A stretch of 64,000 nucleotides of DNA from Diphasiastrum complanatum (lineage: Eukaryota > Streptophyta > Lycopodiopsida > Lycopodiales > Lycopodiaceae), in contig CM055102.1 in assembly GCA_029204225.1 (NCBI GenBank), forward strand, positions 47,646,870-47,710,869, in the 5' to 3' direction. Position numbers and translations under genes: made by a program. Positions 44,590-56,488 of this stretch are shown in pieces; position 1 is the first letter of the stretch; the number at the start of each line of letters is the position of its first letter. The notes under the pieces were generated by a model that ran no database searches, was not told where the DNA came from, and saw only the letters and a program-made list of their open reading frames with translations.

Positions 44590-46246
44590 ATAAGGAGAGC
44601 AATTCATATAGGTAGCAACATTGTGAATTGCAGCACATCAAAGTTTTGCATAATCTATTCATCATCTAACTATATTTGTGCATCGATACCGTCATTTTTC
44701 ACATTAATACGATCATCCGACAAATTTGCTAAACTAAACGAGTCTATCTCTAACTCCACCCAGATGTCCCCTATGACTTCATTATTAATACATTGCTCTT
44801 CATTATTAATGGCGACAGTGACAATGAGGTCAATGATCCAACAAGACATCGTCGTGTATTTTCAGATTGCACACTAAATTCGTTGGACTCACTTTCATTC
44901 GACTGTTGTAATGCTTGGTTCATCAACGTGATTGTGACACATTCAAGTTTGCGACCTTTTACGATCTCCGCTTCATCCAACTTAATGACATATATAACTT
45001 TGCCTCCAGAATCGGCAACACTAAATTCTTGTAAATAACACACACAAAGGAATTTTTGTTGACAAAGTTGTTGTAAAAGGAACTCACGATCTCTTTTGAC
45101 ATCTTAATGTCATATCATCATTGTTTGGACCTTTTCCAGATCTAAAAATATATTGTTGTATTGGTTATAATAAAAACGAATGATAGGTCATTTTTTCTTG
45201 CTGGATATTGTGAAAGTATTGTCAATATGGAAGAATTCACCTAATTTTTTTTCTAAAAATGAGTTGCATTCTTGTTTCGTAGATTGAAGCAATCTGTAAG
45301 CAAGTAATATTTGAGGTTGTTTCAATCCCTTTTGGTCAGATTTCTTCATAAAAATTTTCAATGCTCTATATCATCTTCGATTCACACCTCCTTGATCACA
45401 TGCATAAACTCTCTCTCTAACATTTGGATTTGGCTTGAACTTGGTAGCAAGTCTTGCATTAAACCTTTACCCTTGAACATGAAATGCTTTATATATTTGG
45501 TGTTATGCAAATTTTCTCCAACCATGTTTTTCAAGAACTCTTTCGTCAATCTCTTACGTCTTTTACTAGCGCCACCACCTGGTGTCAAAACATCTAGTCT
45601 GCATCTTTTTGTATTTTCTTTTAATTGGTCATTTGTTGAGACTCGACGCTTTCGTTGCAATCCATATAACATCTTTTGAAAAATAATGTTTGAAGATTGC
45701 AATTCTTCAACCTTTGTGACTGAACTGGTGAGCTCTAATTTTAGATCAGTTATCTCTTTGGCCAATGTCTGATTTGTTTCCTGCAATGATTTGAATTGCT
45801 CATTCATGTTCAAGATATAAACGTTTGCACTATTTGCCAACATTTCAACTTGGAATCTTCGAGAATCCATAACTCTACAATAGCCAAAAAGTCCGTTGGC
45901 ACCATCACCAATGAAACTTAACAAACTATGTACATCACAATTGAGGAATATTTGACAATGGAGGTGGGTACAAATCACCTCTTGCCCATAGATCGATATT
46001 CTTCATGCCTTCTAACCCCCAACAATGAATTTCATATGAGTTTAAGTTAACACCCCATGCAGCTTTGGTTGTGGAATATTCCATCTCTAACTTCACATGC
46101 AAGTGGTATTTTGTTCTCATCTTAAAAATGTCCAAGATCCAAGAAATAATATCAAACTTTGATATAATGTTCTTCAAAAATGAATTTGGCTTAATGTTAG
46201 TTTGAAGTATGCATTTGAAATGAGCATGGCATGAGTATTGTGTCAT
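44590..46246 (-). pseudogene. Unrecognised decayed reading frames with coiled coil
   Basis: Minus strand. Frame 46246-45935 (KMRTKYHLHVKLEMEYS, SYEIHCWGLEGMKN) overlaps frame 45978-45382. The latter has a coiled coil (NEQFKSLQETNQTLAKEITD) and basic clusters (LQRKRRVS, ASKRRKRLTKEF). A further piece lies at 45100-44771 (LLQQLCQQKFLCVCYLQEFS, IYVIKLDEAEIVKGRKL). Frame breaks separate them. They could be accessory proteins of the CACTA-like element whose end lies at 44044, but no transposase motif was recognised. Confidence 0.35.
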
Positions 46247-46475
46247 GCCTAGGGCCTATGTGTTGTACTTTTCGAATGGCATTCAATGAAAGGCCTTGTC
46301 CTATTGTAAGCCTATCCTAGTATAGTGTATGCAACAAACTTGCAAAGTCTATGAAAATAGATTCTAGAGCTAGCTCTTAACTCATGCTCACTGTATGTGG
46401 TAACCCATGGTAAAGGTGCCACATACGATGGATTAGCATTAAACTAATTAGTATCAATAAACTTGTTTAGGCAAG

Positions 46476-46577
46476 GAAGAGGCCCTTTTTGAGTTCAAAA
46501 AGGGCCTAATGTTGAAAGGCTTTGTAAGACAAAGAGCAAGGTTTGCATCAGGGCCCTTTTGAGCTCAAAAAGGGCCT
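46476..46577. repeat. Short foldback element whose ends are themselves palindromic
   Basis: AGGCCCTTTTTGAGTTCAAA...GGGCCT at the left and the same motif inverted at the right (GAGCTC centre) flank about 45 bases. Each end alone can form a stem of about 12 bp. Confidence 0.65.
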
Positions 46578-47152
46578 CTTTTCTTAATTTTGATTAACTA
46601 TAATAATGTTTGTGTATCCAATAAAAAGGCAACACATAGGGTTCAATGGTCCATTGCCAATGACACATTTGACTTGGACCCACATTAGTTTTAAAGCCAC
46701 TAACCCTACTTTAACCATATGGCGCACATTAAAATAGCCTACTATCATCACTTATGACTTTGGAGGCCCCACACCGTAGTTACCACAACATTAAAAGCCT
46801 TGTTCTATTATTGACCATTTTGACAGCTGTTAGTGCGTGATGTGGGCCTACCAGCCTCCTAGTTCCACTCGCTCTATTATGTGCAAGTTGTTCAGTGTGT
46901 GCTCCGTATGTCCAGCTATTCTTTCACATTGTGGCCCTCGCTTAGTGTTGTTTATTTGTGCATAAACCTCAATGGCCTCTACTCCTAGTGGAAAACCCAA
47001 AACTAAGATACTATCAATAGCTTCTCAAACTTCTTTTGATCCTTTGCATCAGAGCTAGTGTTGACACATGGATTCCGGTCACATATTCATGTTGGGACTG
47101 GGTCTTGATGCATCCATATTCGAACAAGGTTTCAGAACAAAAATGAGCAAAC

Positions 47153-47780
47153 TTGGATTATCACTGGAAAAAAGGAAGCATTGTTGATCCAAAAATTGAT
47201 AAAGGAGAGCAAATAGTGATGGTACAACACGTTAATACTAAACATGATATCATGTTTGATGAAGTTGTTGTTGATTTTAACATACCTGCTCATTGTAAGT
47301 TGATGTCAAGTTTTGTTCGATTTACTTTAGTTTTCTTCTTGAATTTTTGACCCATTGTGATTTTGTAGATATTTTTCCATCCAGCATTTAAGAGTGGCAA
47401 AGTGTGAAATCACTCACAAGGAAAAAATCTGTTGTGCATGCTACATTTGGAGAATAATTTACAAGGGGATTGTCCCATCAGACCTAAAACAAAGAAGAAT
47501 TTTGTTTTTTGATCGTATGTATGAAGTGCCAAAGAGGTCCACGAGGCATGGAAAACTAGTAGTTATCTTTGTCCCTGAGTTAGATTTCCAAGATTGGCCT
47601 TTCGTAGACAAAATAACCCAGGAGTTCACAAAAGTGAAACTATGGCAAGAAATCCAATTATGCTTGAAATTCACATTCGAATCGAAACGTGTGTATACTT
47701 CCATGTTCGTACCAGTCGCAGTCTTTGTGAGTCTATTCAAAGACTTTACCTTCATTAGAAGCAAAGTAATGTGGACCTAA
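47153..47780 (+). CDS. Weak reading frames, function unknown
   Basis: One frame (47153-47350) contains IDKGEQIVMVQHVNTKHD and reaches a possible donor (CATT|GTAAGT). A 128-codon frame follows at 47394-47780 (ELDFQDWPFVDKITQEF). A TTTTGTAG acceptor-like site lies between. No known domain; may be chance or transposon-derived. Confidence 0.2.
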
Positions 47781-48896
47781 GTTCCATTGTCATTCCAAAA
47801 CCATAGTTCTGGAATGCGAACGAAACCATGGTTCTGGAACGAATTAGATTTAAAAATAATAAGAATTGGTGGAACGATAAAAAGAAATGTTTTTTTTTTT
47901 GGGGGGGAGGGGGCGGGTGGGTCAAGATTCAATGACACAAAACCTAATTGAAATGCAATGACCATAGCATCACCATTTGAGAAAAATGAAATGTCTAACA
48001 TTTGTAAAAATTGACCATGAATTTCATACATGAATACTGAATGTTCAATTACGGCAAGCACTGAATAGAAAACGACAAATAGCTAAGATAGAGAGGATGG
48101 TGTACCTGTATGGACAACAACCCACAAATATGGAAGTACTGCATCCATAGTTTGGACTATTTTAAGGATCCCCCCCCCCCCCCCCTCTTTTCCCTAACTT
48201 GAAACTCACTAAGCTTTAAATCAATGTCTAAATTCAATTATGCTTACCAACCATAAATTCAAAATAAAGTCACAATGTCATGTACATTCTTACAGTGATG
48301 AGATTATTATCCCGACTTATAATAGTTATTCACGTCACTTGAACGAAATTTACAATTAATAGCACCATCATGAATGAACATTATAAAAATCTGAGGTCCA
48401 TAAAAAACTCAAAAATAGAAATTTGATCATCATAATTGAAAACTTAAGATGTAAAAAAGTACGAACTTGATAATTCAAAAATCATAGCTCTTTATGGATA
48501 TATTCAAATTAAAAATACATTTGTAAAAGAAAGATTGCTTTTGAATCAAAAGCATCTGTCATGATCATGACTATTACTACAAAATTTTTTATTGCTCGCT
48601 AGTATATTACAGGTTCCGTGAATATGATTACAAACAATCATAACCATGACTCTTGAAAAATACCTATAACAATAACTATTGTAGTTACAATGTCTACTCA
48701 CCAATATCAGCTGCACATTTATCAGATAGTTTGGACAGGTACTCCTTGATGTGTGTCATACAGACTGGAATAGATATTGATTTCTCCACAATATAGCCAT
48801 GTGTTTTAGCTATTTTTTTTTCTTTTGATTTCCATGCAAAAATAATTGCATCCACGTCTATATCTTGTGGTTCATCATTGTCTGGAACCCATTCTT
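47781..48896. other. No supported gene; homopolymer tracts
   Basis: Contains T/G runs near 47889-47915 and a run of about 16 C near 48171-48185. Otherwise AT-rich DNA without motifs. Confidence 0.4.
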
Positions 48897-49649
48897 TCAG
48901 TAGGCAATTTTTGTATAGCTCCTTGTTTTTGATCGGTCTACCATTTTTCCACGCCTTTGGTTTGACTTAGGTTCACACCACAATGCTTTGAAATTTGTGA
49001 CTAGACCTTCGACGTCATTCTTCATTTCGACAACCTTTGCCATCCAAATAGGAGCTCCCTCTACAACATCCTCATTTGGGGGCCAAATTGCAACAAATTT
49101 GTCCAGTGCAACCTCTCTTCTAGGTGTGAATTTTGAGAGAGGTCCCACAAAATTTTTGGGGTAACAGCTCTACATCCATTTGGATGTCATTGTTGGAAGT
49201 TGATCCACTTGGCTCAAAAGTGCTTGGAAAAGATTGTGGCCAAAAAGTTGCTTGGCTATGCAATGACACTGACAAGTTCTTTTGTTTAGTAAGATACTCA
49301 TGAAGTTTTGTGTTTTCAACCATGCATGTAGCATTGTGGTCTATGTATTCTGGAAACTTTAGACTCATATGACGCAAGTGATCACTAAGGACATTATTCC
49401 TTTAACTTCGTCTAGATCCAAGTCCTTTGTGGGTGCTAAGAAGATTGGTTCATCTTTTGATGACATACACTGCAAGAGTTTGAAAGATTCACTCCATGAG
49501 TTGTCTCCATCATTAGAATAGTACTTCCATTGCATGGTTGGCTCACCATTCAGTCTTTGGAAACGAAAGTAATGAGAATTGGTGTGACCTTCCAGGCCAT
49601 CATTTCCATGAATAATATGTGGATTTATGAATCCTCTCCAATCTACCAT
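48897..49649 (-). pseudogene. Unrecognised protein broken by frameshifts
   Basis: Three overlapping minus-strand frames read as one protein with shifts near 49370 and 49130. The first has MVDWRGFINPHIIHGNDG and EGHTNSHYFRFQRLNGEP. The second has SLKFPEYIDHNATCMVEN. The third has DKFVAIWPPNEDVVEGAP, IWMAKVVEM and TNFKALWCEPKSN. The regular order suggests a decayed transposon-encoded or host protein. No domain could be named. Confidence 0.35.
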
Positions 49650-50289
49650 TCATTCTAGTAATTCTACTTGAGTTTTTTTGGTACTAAAATGAACTGATCA
49701 TTTTGGCTTCAACTGCAGCCAGCAGCGTCAAGGATGCGGAAGTGTGCTTCTACCTGTGCCTGTTGCATTTTTCGGAACATGCAAAATATGCAAAATTGAG
49801 TGAATTCATACACACTGGCACATTTTGCCTCTGCAGGAAATGCGAAAATGTGAAAACCCGAAGAAGAGAAAATGCGGAAAACTCGACAAAGTTTCTAGCC
49901 TTCAGTTTTTTGAGCCCACGAACCTGCAGCTAAACAATGATTGTAAGATCAATCACACATCTAATCAGGATATCAATACATACATAAATATAGCATTGGC
50001 ATTCATGCACAACAGAGACCTGACACAAACAATGTATTACTAAAATTGTGTTATGGGAAGAGAGTACATTGCTTGTAGCTTATCTGCTTACAAGTCTTCT
50101 AAATTTTCTCTATCTCTCTCACACACTTTTTGTGCACTTCGTAATTTTGTATATCATTTTCTTTTAAGTCAATCTTGTAAACTAATGGCTATGCTAAACG
50201 CTGGTTAGTTGCGGTTGTCAGGTTCCATTGTAACAAACTATAATTACGGCCATTTTTCTTTATGAGATTAGACTGTGCCATGTGGAACT
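49650..50289. other. No supported gene
   Basis: Frames near 49703-50043 carry no motif. The region lies between the unrecognised decayed protein and copia sequence. Confidence 0.4.
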
Positions 50290-50664
50290 TCAAGAACTCC
50301 CTCTTGATTCCTTCAGTGCTATATGCTTGGTCTTGGAATGGAAGACCGGATCTTGAGTCATGTAGATTGCGCTGGTGTTGTCCATGTACATGATGGTAGG
50401 TTCTGATTGTTCTTCCCCAATCTCACTCAACAATTGTCTTATCCACACAACCTCATTTGCATTCTTTGAAGCTATCACATACTCAGCTTCGCATGACTCT
50501 TTTGAACTTGCCCAAGTGGCGTCACTGTATGCTTTGAGAGTAAATTCATCTTCCCTTGAATAAACAATGTCAAAATCTGTAGTCACCTTGAGATATCGCA
50601 AGACTCTCTTTGCCAGTTCCCAATGATACTTTTCTGGATTGTTAGAAGATTGTGCTAGAGCATA
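50290..50664 (-). pseudogene. Copia RNase H fragment of a second element
   Basis: The minus strand reads SNNPEKYHWELAKRVLRYLK, FTLKAYSDATWASSKESCEA, IASKNANEVVWIRQLLSEIG and MYMDNTSAIYMTQDPVFH. It is joined to LTR sequence at about 50665. It differs from the RNase H at 51488-52040 and so belongs to another copia family. Confidence 0.7.
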
Positions 50665-51480
50665 AACAGGAGACGAAACTGAATGCAATAAAGAATAGTA
50701 TTGATTCAAAACGAAACAGAAGTAAATGAGTACAACAAGTTGTGGATTGAAGCCGTGTACTCTATGCTATCTCTAAGCGGCTAAAAATGAAAGTCTGAAT
50801 TAATGCGCAATGCTGATGAGCAGTAGCACAATAGCAATCTCTAAAACAACTTTAAGAAGTGAGCTAGAATGCTCAGGAGTGTTCAAGCTCGTAGGCTTGA
50901 GAGAGAGAGATAAATTCAAACGCTTCTGATAGTTTTGATTTTCAATGAATTAATCTGTATGAATATGAACAGCTATTTATACTAAGAAATTAAGTCATCA
51001 ATTGCGATCGCCAGTTGGCTGGTGATCTGCTTCCATCCGGTCCTTGTCATTGATTGTTGATAAGCGGTGAAATTGGTCGTAAACATTCTGTCTACATAAA
51101 TGAACCAAAACTGTAGCTTTGCATAAATGAACTAAAACAACCACAGGCGATATTGTCGGGTTTTTTCCAAAAAAGCGAAAAAGGAGAAGGTGTTCTTAAA
51201 TCTCATTTAGGGTTGCCCCACACTTTGCCAGAGTCATTTCCTTAACATTTGAGGCTCTTTGGAAAAAGCGAAAAATGCGACTATATGATTTTACACGAGA
51301 TTTCTGTCAGGTGAAAAAATGCGACACTGTCATAAACTCCATGTAATTTTGCAGACTGTGTAAAAACACTTGTAATTCTGCAGACTGTGTAAACACACGG
51401 AAAAATCCGCAGAACTGGATAAACAATGGATGAAGATTTAAACCGATTAGACGATTGGTAAGAAGGAGGATAATCCAACA
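50665..51480 (-). repeat. 3' LTR of the 51-57 kb copia element, truncated
   Basis: On the minus strand TGTTGGATTATCCTCC starts at 51480 right after a polypurine tract (AAGGAGGAG). Later blocks match the LTR at 30605-31057. The end is cut near 50665, where a foreign RNase H fragment begins. Confidence 0.65.
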
Positions 51481-51487
51481 CTCCTCC

Positions 51488-53740
51488 TTAATCTGAATCC
51501 TTGAATGCCTTGACCTTCAAACTTAGTTCTACACAGAATCTTCTGTGTGACTCCAAACTTAATGCTTTAGTAAAAATATATGCTGTCATATCTTGCGTTC
51601 TAAAATACTGCAATCTGACCTCTTCGTTGAGAACCTTGCTTCTGACAAAATGATACTTCAGTTCAATGTGCTTACTCTTGGAATGAAATTTAGGATTGGC
51701 TAATAAAGTGATGGCACTTTGATTATCACAAAATAATGTCGTCAGAGCATATTGATTCAGACCGATATCTGAGAGTAAGTTCCTCAACCAAATTGCTTTC
51801 TTTGTAGCTTGAGAGGTTGTGATATACTCTGATTTAGTGGAAGATAGAGCTATCGAAGATTGCTTGCGATTGTAAAATTGGACCATTGTTGAGGAAGAAT
51901 GTAAATCTGGAAGTAGATTTACAAGTGTCTACATCTCCTGCCCAACTCGCATATGTGTAACCACTGAGGAAATTGAGTTTGTCGTTGCCGACTGTTCCAT
52001 AACAAATGCAAAAGTCCATAGTAGCTTGAAGATATCTCATAACTCTGATAAGAGCCTTTCAATGTGTTATACCAGGATTAGTCATAAACTGACTGAGAGA
52101 GCTAACTGCAAAAGCTATGTCTGGCCTGGTACTGATTATGGCGTACATAAGAGATCCTATAATAGAATGGTAAGGATGCTAAAATGTTGTAGATGTACCT
52201 CTGTTGTGTAATGTAGATCAACTTTTGTTTTCTGTCTCTATGGATTTGTATACCAAGGCAGAAATGAGCTTCGCCCAGATCGGTCATGTCGAATTCGGAA
52301 GATAACATTGTTTTCTCCTCTTTTATTAGATCGAGATTGTTGCTAAAAAGTAATGTATCATCCACGTATAATGTGACATTGATAAAAGATTGCTGCACTG
52401 CTTTGAAATAAACGTTTGAATCTGAAGAGCTAGGTGTATAGTCGTGATCAATGAGGAAATTATTGATCCTTTGAAACCATGCTCAAGCAGATTGCTTCAA
52501 GCCATAAAGTGCCTTATGGAGTTTACAAACATGATTGTATTTACCCTCAATAATATAACTTCGAGTTGCACCATGTAAATGTCTTCTTCAATAACTCCAT
52601 TGAGATATACTAGGCTTGTACCCATGCCAACTTCATGTGGAGTCTTGTTGTTGATGGCTTTGGTGTTGAATATGTTCTACACGTAACAGGCTGTGGTGGT
52701 AGCTTTTGCCCAGAACTTTGCAGGTAGGTGTGCTTGATGTAGCGTGGATCTTGCTGAGTTGAGAAGAGTTCGATTCTTTCTTTTTGCAATCCCGTTCTGT
52801 TGAGGTGAATAGGAAGTGGTGAACTGTCTTCTAATACCATGTTAAGCCATGTAGTCGGACATCTCGTTAGAGATGTATTCACCGCCACCATCGGTTCGGA
52901 GTGCCTTCACTTTTGTAGATGTTTGTGTCTCAGCCATGGCCTTGAATCTCTTGAAGCATTCAAAGGCTTTAGATTTGTGCTTAATGAACATGACTGTAGA
53001 CCATCTGGAGTAATCATCTATGAAAGTGATAAAATAGATTGCATCTCCTAATGACGGAGTTGGCATTGGACCACAGAGATCACTATGAACAAGATCTAAT
53101 ACATTCTTTGTTTTGATCGAATGAGATTATGGAAACTTGCTTCTAGAGTGCTTCCCATATATGCATGATTCACAAAAGAAAGATTTCCTATCTAATGAAG
53201 ATGAGAAATTCAAACCATCAACTAAATTATTACAACGCATATAAGAAAGTGATCTTGTATTCACGTGTCTAAATCGACTATGCCACAGAACAGCACTATT
53301 GTTTACATTTTCATTAGAGATACTAGCTAATGCAACTGAATTAGAGAGTACGTAAAGATTTATGACTCTAGTGCATGTAGTCAGAGTAGTATCTTCCTTG
53401 AGTATTGTACACTACTCAGATGAGAAAGTAACAGTGTAGCCCTCATCGGTTATCTTAGAGACTGATAATAGGTTCTTTGACAACTATGGAACATGAAGGA
53501 CGTTAAGAATACAAATGGACAGATCGTTGTTGAAGCTGATCTTCACTACTCCTTTGTCTTCCATGCGTATGGTGGTAGAATCTCCGAGGTAGATAAATTG
53601 GTCTCTGTTGTAAGCTGTCTGCTCTATGAACCATTCCTTGCGAGAGGGCATGTGTTGGGTAGCACCATTGTCCAGGTACCAGCTATCATAGTCTTCATTG
53701 CTGTTGTAAGCCATTAACAAGTGTGTATCTGACTCCTTGA
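51488..53740 (-). pseudogene. Ty1/copia protease, integrase, RT and RNase H (3' part of interrupted element)
   Basis: Protease YDSWYLDNGATQHM lies at about 53690. Integrase core parts (53066-52842) read YFITFIDDYSRWSTVMFIKH and LRTDGGGEYIS. The next block reads SPQQNGIAKRKNRT, where the usual catalytic Glu (AER) is Lys. After KTPHEV a deletion joins integrase to mid-RT (NGVIEEDIYMVQL). The RT box LYVDDTLLF and DLGEAHFCLGIQIHRD follow (52398-52180). RNase H pieces NGPILQSQ/NRKQSSIALSSTKSEY and LFCDNQSAITLLANPKFHSK lie at 52040-51488. Stops and frameshifts are present. Confidence 0.85.
53736..53740. repeat. Target-site duplication CTTGA (left)
   Basis: CTTGA here and at 56489-56493 flanks the nested LTR element exactly. 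Five bases is the usual length for LTR retrotransposons. Confidence 0.9.
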
Positions 53741-54443
53741 TGTGAAGAATTGCCAAAAATTGGCAAATCTAGCTTGATAAAAAAAACCATGTAGAATAGT
53801 GTAAATTGTGTACACAAGTGGGTCCCACACATGTGAGGCCATGATGCCACGTGGGAAACCCATCCGAATGTAGATTAGGTCAAGTCAAGAGAGTTGGTCA
53901 TGTCTATTTGGTGGTCATCCCTACTTTATAGGACCTACACCTAAGTTTAAGGTGAAAAGTTGACCAACTAGCTACCTACCAAGCATAACTCTAGGAAATA
54001 GACTAGGGTTTCATTTTAGGTCAAGGAGAGTGAGTTAACTTCCTTATTACATGCTGGAAATCCACCTAACTTCAAGAAGGGAGTCGAATTTGCTATGTAT
54101 TCCCTCTCTCCATAGTGAGAAGATAGAAAATTTTTGGAGCTCATTGGCAATCTCAAGCTAGTTCACTATGTACATTGAGTTTTTGTGATCCAAATGAAAC
54201 CAAATCAATTTCTACTTGTTTCTCAGGTTGAAGGCCGTACTACAGACTTTAGTACACACGTGTGGTCTCGGATTTCAATGTTGATCAATGCTTTTGATTG
54301 TTAATGCTTGTTGTTTGTCAAACTGCCAATCTAGATCAACTTTTTTGTGTCTAGTTTTTTGATAGATTGTTAAGCAAGCATCCAATCACTCTTGTGGATC
54401 TTTTGTAGATCCATTTATGGTCCTAAAGTACATTACTTTTACA
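53741..54443 (+). repeat. 5' LTR of nested element
   Basis: Runs from TGTGAAGAATTGCC to TACTTTTACA, 703 bases. By eye it differs from the LTR at 55788-56488 at about nine single positions and one 2-base A-run difference. Confidence 0.9.
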
Positions 54444-55577
54444 TGGTGTAGGATAGATGGTGCTGGCACCATCTCTTTGTGTCTAGAATCCTCAAAATGC
54501 ATGGATCTAGAAAATGTCCTTTATGTACCATCAATCACCAAGAATATGCTTAGTGTTGGTCTACTCTTAGAAAGTGGTTTGGATGTCCACTTTAAGCATG
54601 GTGTTTGCTTCATCTTGAAGAATGATGTTTGCATTGCAAAGGGATTTAAACATGGAAGATTGTTTAAGTTGGAAGCTAGTGTTGCTTTTAAAAGAATGAG
54701 CTTGGCAAAGGAGGAGATCACTCAAGCGGAGATCTTGGCAAAGTGTGATCTTGCTTGCATTGAGGAGGAGCATCAAAAGGAGGAAGATCTTGAGGATCAG
54801 CCTCAAAGCATGAGAGTTCCAAGGGAGTCCTCAATGACAATGTCCGAGTCATCAAATTGCATGCAAATTGTCCATTCAAGTGTGCATCTTGCAAGGGTGG
54901 TGAGCATTGGAGAGTCTACTATCTTTGAATACTTTTTGGAAAGTATTAATAGACATGAGGTGACTTGTTGCTTACCTTTAAGATTCATGGTGTTTATTAC
55001 TTTGTATGATAAGACAATGAAATGGGATGCTTTGAAATCTACATTTGTTGTTGATAAAGCAATTTCATTGGATAACTATTTTTGTAATAGTTTGAATAGT
55101 GTCATAAAAGATGAAACATCATTTGTATTGGAAATCTTTGGGTCCACATGCTTTGAGCATTATCATTCCAATGTAAGGACCAAAGATTATCCTATTTCAA
55201 TGATAGGAATAATGGTAGTGTTTTTCTCTTCAAGTAGAGATTGTAGAATCTACTTGTTTTCAACCAAAGAATTTGTCAATGGTGGAAATGTGATCTTTCA
55301 AGAGTGGAAGATTTGTAAACTTGAAGAAGCACCTTTGGATCAACACCTTATTCAATTCATTGATGGTTTGGAGTCAAGTCAAGTGGAGGAGCAAGCTCAA
55401 GACCCGAGGACTCCAAGAAGAACCTTGAGTATCAAGATGGAGCCATCTAGGCTCAATCATATGGATCAAGCAAGGCAAGTTGTCTTTGGCAACATTATTT
55501 ATGCACTCAATATTTTAATTGATGTATCTTCAAGTGCACAAAATGCCTTGGAATCCATGGCTTGGCATGATGTTTAG
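54417..55577 (+). CDS. 386-residue reading frame of nested element
   Basis: An open frame starting inside the 5' LTR end. Residues about 17-75 match the copia protease/pre-integrase region (LENVLYVPSITKNMLSVGLL, LDVHFKHG, KGFKHGRLFKLE). A Glu-rich stretch follows (EEITQAEILAK, EEEHQKEEDLED). A later segment (YLFSTKEFVNGGNVIFQE) resembles the copia integrase C-terminal motif. The DDE core, RT and RNase H have been deleted. The frame is unbroken, perhaps because the insertion is recent rather than because the protein works. Confidence 0.6.
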   Translation: MVLKYITFTWCRIDGAGTISLCLESSKCMDLENVLYVPSITKNMLSVGLLLESGLDVHFKHGVCFILKNDVCIAKGFKHGRLFKLEASVAFKRMSLAKEEITQAEILAKCDLACIEEEHQKEEDLEDQPQSMRVPRESSMTMSESSNCMQIVHSSVHLARVVSIGESTIFEYFLESINRHEVTCCLPLRFMVFITLYDKTMKWDALKSTFVVDKAISLDNYFCNSLNSVIKDETSFVLEIFGSTCFEHYHSNVRTKDYPISMIGIMVVFFSSSRDCRIYLFSTKEFVNGGNVIFQEWKICKLEEAPLDQHLIQFIDGLESSQVEEQAQDPRTPRRTLSIKMEPSRLNHMDQARQVVFGNIIYALNILIDVSSSAQNALESMAWHDV

Positions 55578-55787
55578 TTTTGAAGTGTGCTACATGTATA
55601 TAGACACATTTATGGAACATCTTGTAAGGGATCCTCTAAGAGGTGGTGAAAGATCCTTCATGGACATCATTCTCTATTGGAGTCTCAAAAGTTCCTTGTT
55701 TGTAGCTGGATTTTTTAGACACTTCTATAAGCTTTCATTCATCTATCAAGAGAGTTGTAAATAGATCAAGCTAAATTTGAGGAGGAG

Positions 55788-56488
55788 TGTGAAGAATTGC
55801 CAAAAATTGGCAAATCTAGCTTGATAAAAAACCATGTAGAATAGTGTAAATTGTGTACACAAGTGGGTCCCACACATGTGAGGCCATGATGCCACGTGGG
55901 AAACCCATCCTAATGTAGGTTAGGTCAAGTCAAGAGAGTTGGTCATGTCTATTTGGTGGTTATCCCTACTTTATAGGACCTACACCTAAGTTTAAGGTGA
56001 AAATTTGACCAACTAGCTACCTACCAAGCATAACTCTAGGAAATAGACTAGGGTTTCATTTTAGGTCAAGGAGAGTGAGTTAACTTCCTTATTACATGCT
56101 GGAAATCCACCTAACTTCAAGAAGGAAGTCGAATTTGCTATGTATTCCCTCTCTCCATAGTGAGAAGATAGAAAATGTTTGGAGCTCATTGGCAATCTCA
56201 AGCTAGTTCACTATGTACATTGAGTTTTTGTGATCCAAATGAAACCAAATCAATTTCTACTTGTTTCTCAGGTTGAAGGCCGTACTACAGACTTTAGTAC
56301 ACACGTGTGGGCTCGGATTTCAATGTTGATCAATGCTTTTGATTGTTAATGCTTGTTGTTTGTCAAACTGCCAATCTAGATCAACTTTTTTGTGTCTAGT
56401 TTTTTGATAGATTGTTAAGCAAGCATCCAATCACTCTTGTGGATCTTTTGTAGATCCATTTATGGTCCTAAAGTACAGTACTTTCACA
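55788..56488 (+). repeat. 3' LTR of nested element
   Basis: 701 bases from TGTGAAGAATTGCC to GTACTTTCACA, followed by CTTGA at 56489-56493. Confidence 0.9.

Larger units (their letters stand above)
53741..56488 (+). mobile_element. Complete nested non-autonomous LTR retrotransposon (copia-derived)
   Basis: 2748 bases, two LTRs of 703 and 701 bases, TG...CA ends, target duplication CTTGA, purine-rich tract (GAGGAGGAG) before the 3' LTR and a weak primer site (TGGTGTAGG) after the 5' LTR. Only 1344 internal bases remain, with a copia pre-integrase fragment and no RT or RNase H, so it must have moved with enzymes from another copy. It sits in the gag-protease region of the minus-strand copia element; reading through the empty site keeps that element's frame. 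Confidence 0.9.
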
